A DNA stretch of 64,000 bases from an uncultured Lachnospiraceae bacterium (GTDB lineage Bacteria > Bacillota > Clostridia > Lachnospirales > Lachnospiraceae). Location: contig CANOLA010000001.1 of assembly GCA_947566705.1 (NCBI GenBank), positions 60,216-124,215 of the forward strand, in the 5' to 3' direction. The notes beneath the pieces were generated by a model that was not told where the DNA came from, ran no database searches, and saw only the letters and a program-made list of their open reading frames with translations. Shown here in pieces: positions 62,701 through 64,000 of this stretch (position 1 is its first letter; the number at the start of each line of letters is the position of its first letter). The translations under genes were made by a program, and so were the position numbers.

Positions 62701-64000
62701 TGCTGCCACAGCACTGCCGCCAGTGCCGTCACCTGCGGCGCCGCCATGCTCGAACCGGAGAAGCTCGTCAGCATCCCGAACGGCCCGTAGGAGGTGACGT
62801 CCTGCCCCGGTGCAACCACTTCCAGTTCCTTCCCGGTGGAGCCTGATTTCGCACCCGTTCCGCTGCAGGTTACGGCACCCACTGCCATGACCTCCCCATA
62901 TTTTGCCGGGTACTGGATGTTCCCGCCGTTTCCGGCTGCTGCAACCAGCAGGATTCCCTTGTCATACGCTTTCTTTACCGCGCTGTGCAGCTTTGCAGAA
63001 CCGGAATTCACGCCGCAGCTGATGTTGATAATGTTTACGTTGTTTTCCACTGCCCAGTCAATTGCCTTTATCAGGCGGTTCACGGTTGTTTTGTTGTCGG
63101 AATCCAGCACCTTTGCGGAATACACGTTGATGTACGGACTAATGCCGTCTATCTTTTCGTTCATGATTTTCTGCAGGTATTTGTCCTCAAACTGGTAACT
63201 GTCCTCCTTTACTGCGGAGTTGGAACAGAGCAGTCCCGCCACCGCCGTGCCGTGTCCGGACAGGTCATCAAAAAGGGGATTGCTGTCGTCATACCCGTCC
63301 ACGAAGGTTTCCCGCTTTACGATGTTCATGTTTGCGGAATAGTCAACCCCGGAATCTATGACCGCAACATTTACGGCATACTGGTTTTTCTTTGCCGCTT
63401 CCATGACGGTGCCGGAATCCGCGTGCGTCATGATGCGGTTCCATTCCTTGTCAAAGTCCACATACCATTTGCCTTTTTTGTACTGGGTTACGGATATGTT
63501 CTGCGGTTCATGCATGGCACTGCCGTCCGGAAAACTTAACTGCATCCCGAAGGTTTCGCTCATTCCCGGCTGTATCACGGCATTGTACCCGCAGTTTTTC
63601 AGCCGGTATGTATGTTCGCTGGCGGATGCTATCTCCGCCCTCCAGATGTTGTCAATCCTGTCCGGCAGGTCAAACTGCAGGGACCAGTCCTCTATGTTTT
63701 CATCGGAACTGTTGTAAAGGGTCACTTCCATGATACAGCCATTGTTCCACTGGTTCTGGATGTTACAGGTCACCTGGCAGTCACTGCCGTCCACCGGCTG
63801 GCTTTCCCCGAGCATCTGGTAGCTTTTCGGGATGTCAGGGGTCCCGGTAAAGGATGCCTGGAAGCCAAAGGAAACTGACTGTCCCGGCGCAATGTTCTGG
63901 TTATGCCCTGCATTCTTGACATTATAATTACGTGCAGAGTGGTAAGTTACCTCCGCGTTCCAGATGTTGCTGTATTCATCTGCCGACTGGTAGGACAGCT
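59724..64000 (-). CDS. Subtilisin-like protease with CBM-like, metal-binding and LRR domains (5' end outside window)
   Basis: The open frame continues to the window edge, giving at least 1,424 residues; the start and signal peptide are missing. Domains in order: a CBM2-like domain; a second sandwich (VTLYNSSDENIEDWSLQF); a full S8 subtilase with Asp in NVAVIDSGVDY (codon near 63356), His in DDLSGHGTAVAG (near 63254) and Ser in SGSSMAAP (near 62750); a helical domain with FHGYSNYNYVKSYLF and MALHTAADIFAHS (HxxxDxxxH-like, probably metal-binding); then two BspA LRR modules homologous to the A and B modules of the downstream LRR protein. Likely a secreted or surface protease that binds carbohydrate. 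The substrate is unknown. The last codons lie in a terminator stem. Confidence 0.88.
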   Translation of the reverse strand, partial: LSYQSADEYSNIWNAEVTYHSARNYNVKNAGHNQNIAPGQSVSFGFQASFTGTPDIPKSYQMLGESQPVDGSDCQVTCNIQNQWNNGCIMEVTLYNSSDENIEDWSLQFDLPDRIDNIWRAEIASASEHTYRLKNCGYNAVIQPGMSETFGMQLSFPDGSAMHEPQNISVTQYKKGKWYVDFDKEWNRIMTHADSGTVMEAAKKNQYAVNVAVIDSGVDYSANMNIVKRETFVDGYDDSNPLFDDLSGHGTAVAGLLCSNSAVKEDSYQFEDKYLQKIMNEKIDGISPYINVYSAKVLDSDNKTTVNRLIKAIDWAVENNVNIINISCGVNSGSAKLHSAVKKAYDKGILLVAAAGNGGNIQYPAKYGEVMAVGAVTCSGTGAKSGSTGKELEVVAPGQDVTSYGPFGMLTSFSGSSMAAPQVTALAAVLWQQDLSKNSDFIRKLIDVTARSLGKKEKYGYGLIDCEYALQSYHEFEQQYHAPESSVEEYEIDSNMDALLCLDEETVEGYWGKEQHKIIANRMKKIKEGTLWPDKLESKVRGHDNPAFHGYSNYNYVKSYLFISKVAEHMYHSGKWLSEKDCSKKEKELLKKLKAATENNGFTEKKCKSDHQKGEFLYGMALHTAADIFAHSTKGYVSDESRNDKSRRKETKEMSLKKICAKWQHLSHSTGDADNPECLNIRWITAQNVCYKIIEKSVNKHKTGTKDVFKEIKHYKKCTTAKKYKTDGKKKKYVVESYGVINLSKYLKPGKSKKLKEVVENASNEKIENVIQQYEEKLKGGKTDSSAVTNSSGDDLLNINSLSAKGKPLSGKDKNGNTWTYDRKTKTLTFSGTTDLEEFELDGHRPEPVWWCWYDETEHLVIEPGITGLPGEEFADFYKLKTVELPDTVTYIGDDVFYNCWRLETVEMSKNTTFIGEDAFYECSSLKNIWIPENVTYIGSGAFDGCESITEIDIPDKVTKIESYAFASCKNLETVRLPVKLEKIEEGLFRNCKKLTTIELFDSIRKIGEKAFGCSGITHLEIPENVTGFYKGEYSYGSSGVFQDCKKLKEITIKSRKLDHVFKGAFDRLDKNTVIKVPKSCLKKYRKLFKKAGLDKRVRVEAIDEKEKPLSGRDKNGNTWTYDTDTKTLEFSGTADLEKYTSEKEPGWCVWYSEAEHVIVHDGITGLPGGNFRLFYKLKTAELPDSVESIGDYAFYDCKELETITIPKNTAYIGKMAFADCYRLKEAGIPEGMTSVGKRAFSGCEELKEIVIPDSVEKIGSYAFSGCHSLASVRLPEKLKTVEEGVFNCCESLKGIKLPDSLTKIKKNAFCESGIIRIVIPKNVTGFYEDRKTCDREGVFPYCEGLKEITIKSKKLAHLYEGSWNGIEKNTVIKVPKSCLKKYKKLFRKAGLDKKVKVKAISSEKKFSTVTFSREYYRRVSPKS
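62640..63060. repeat. Duplicated protease segment, copy 2
   Basis: Identical as read to 58701-59121. It lies within the intact S8 domain, downstream of the Asp and His regions in the reading direction. Confidence 0.85.
63844..64000. repeat. Duplicated CBM segment, copy 2
   Basis: Identical as read to 59185-59341 and cut by the window end. Confidence 0.85.

Overview
The window looks like a chromosomal segment of an anaerobic low-to-mid GC Firmicute, most likely family Lachnospiraceae (Clostridia). I infer this from the gene order (ylxM-ffh-rpsP-khpA-rimM-trmD-rplS-rbgA-rnhB-ylqG-ylqH-yraN), strong AGGAGG-type ribosome binding sites, a giant 2-hydroxyacyl-CoA dehydratase activase-like protein, a minimal SUF pair and Feo iron uptake. 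No rRNA, tRNA, CRISPR array, phage or transposase was recognised.

Region by region. 1-1,440: a YtrA-type GntR regulator, an ABC ATPase and the start of a permease. 1,500-22,850: a long, almost entirely minus-strand housekeeping block. In transcription order it runs ackA; yceD-rpmF-plsX-acpP; rnc-smc-ftsY-ilvA; ylxM-ffh-rpsP-khpA; rimM-(membrane protein)-trmD-rplS-(signal-peptidase-like)-rbgA-rnhB-ylqG-ylqH-yraN-pgeF. It covers phospholipid synthesis, chromosome condensation, SRP targeting, ribosome maturation and tRNA modification. Two oddities stand out: TrmD carries a C-terminal acetyltransferase-like domain, and the signal-peptidase-like protein has lost both catalytic residues. 23,000-30,400: tmcAL, aroB, a DUF2225 protein, glnS, a membrane-anchored BMP-type binding protein and a rhomboid-like protein. 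30,418-34,668: the 1,416-residue activase. 34,700-38,300: an operon of a DUF4846 lipoprotein, a nucleoside-phosphorylase-like protein, a spore-photoproduct-lyase-like radical SAM enzyme and a short-chain dehydrogenase. 38,350-40,170: a redox-domain/GGDEF/EAL protein split by an in-frame TAA. 40,250-47,400: a MATE exporter, feoA-feoA-feoB under a palindromic operator, a CDF metal exporter and a flavoprotein.

47,400-53,950: 2-isopropylmalate synthase fused to an AraC-type DNA-binding domain, and a SufC/SufB-like pair. Each of these transcription units is preceded by a related structured leader abutting the start codon. Palindromic repeats follow, then htpG behind a perfect CIRCE operator. 53,950-64,000: three very large secreted proteins built from duplicated modules (carbohydrate-binding-like domain, subtilisin-like protease, metal-binding helical domain, BspA-type leucine-rich repeats). 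One protease copy has an in-frame 240-codon deletion that removes two residues of its catalytic triad.

The most interesting candidates are the LeuA-AraC fusion with its paired leaders, the modular subtilase/LRR cluster, the interrupted redox-sensor/c-di-GMP protein, the TrmD-GNAT fusion and the inactive signal peptidase. Family calls come from reading motifs in the translated sequence. No database search was run.
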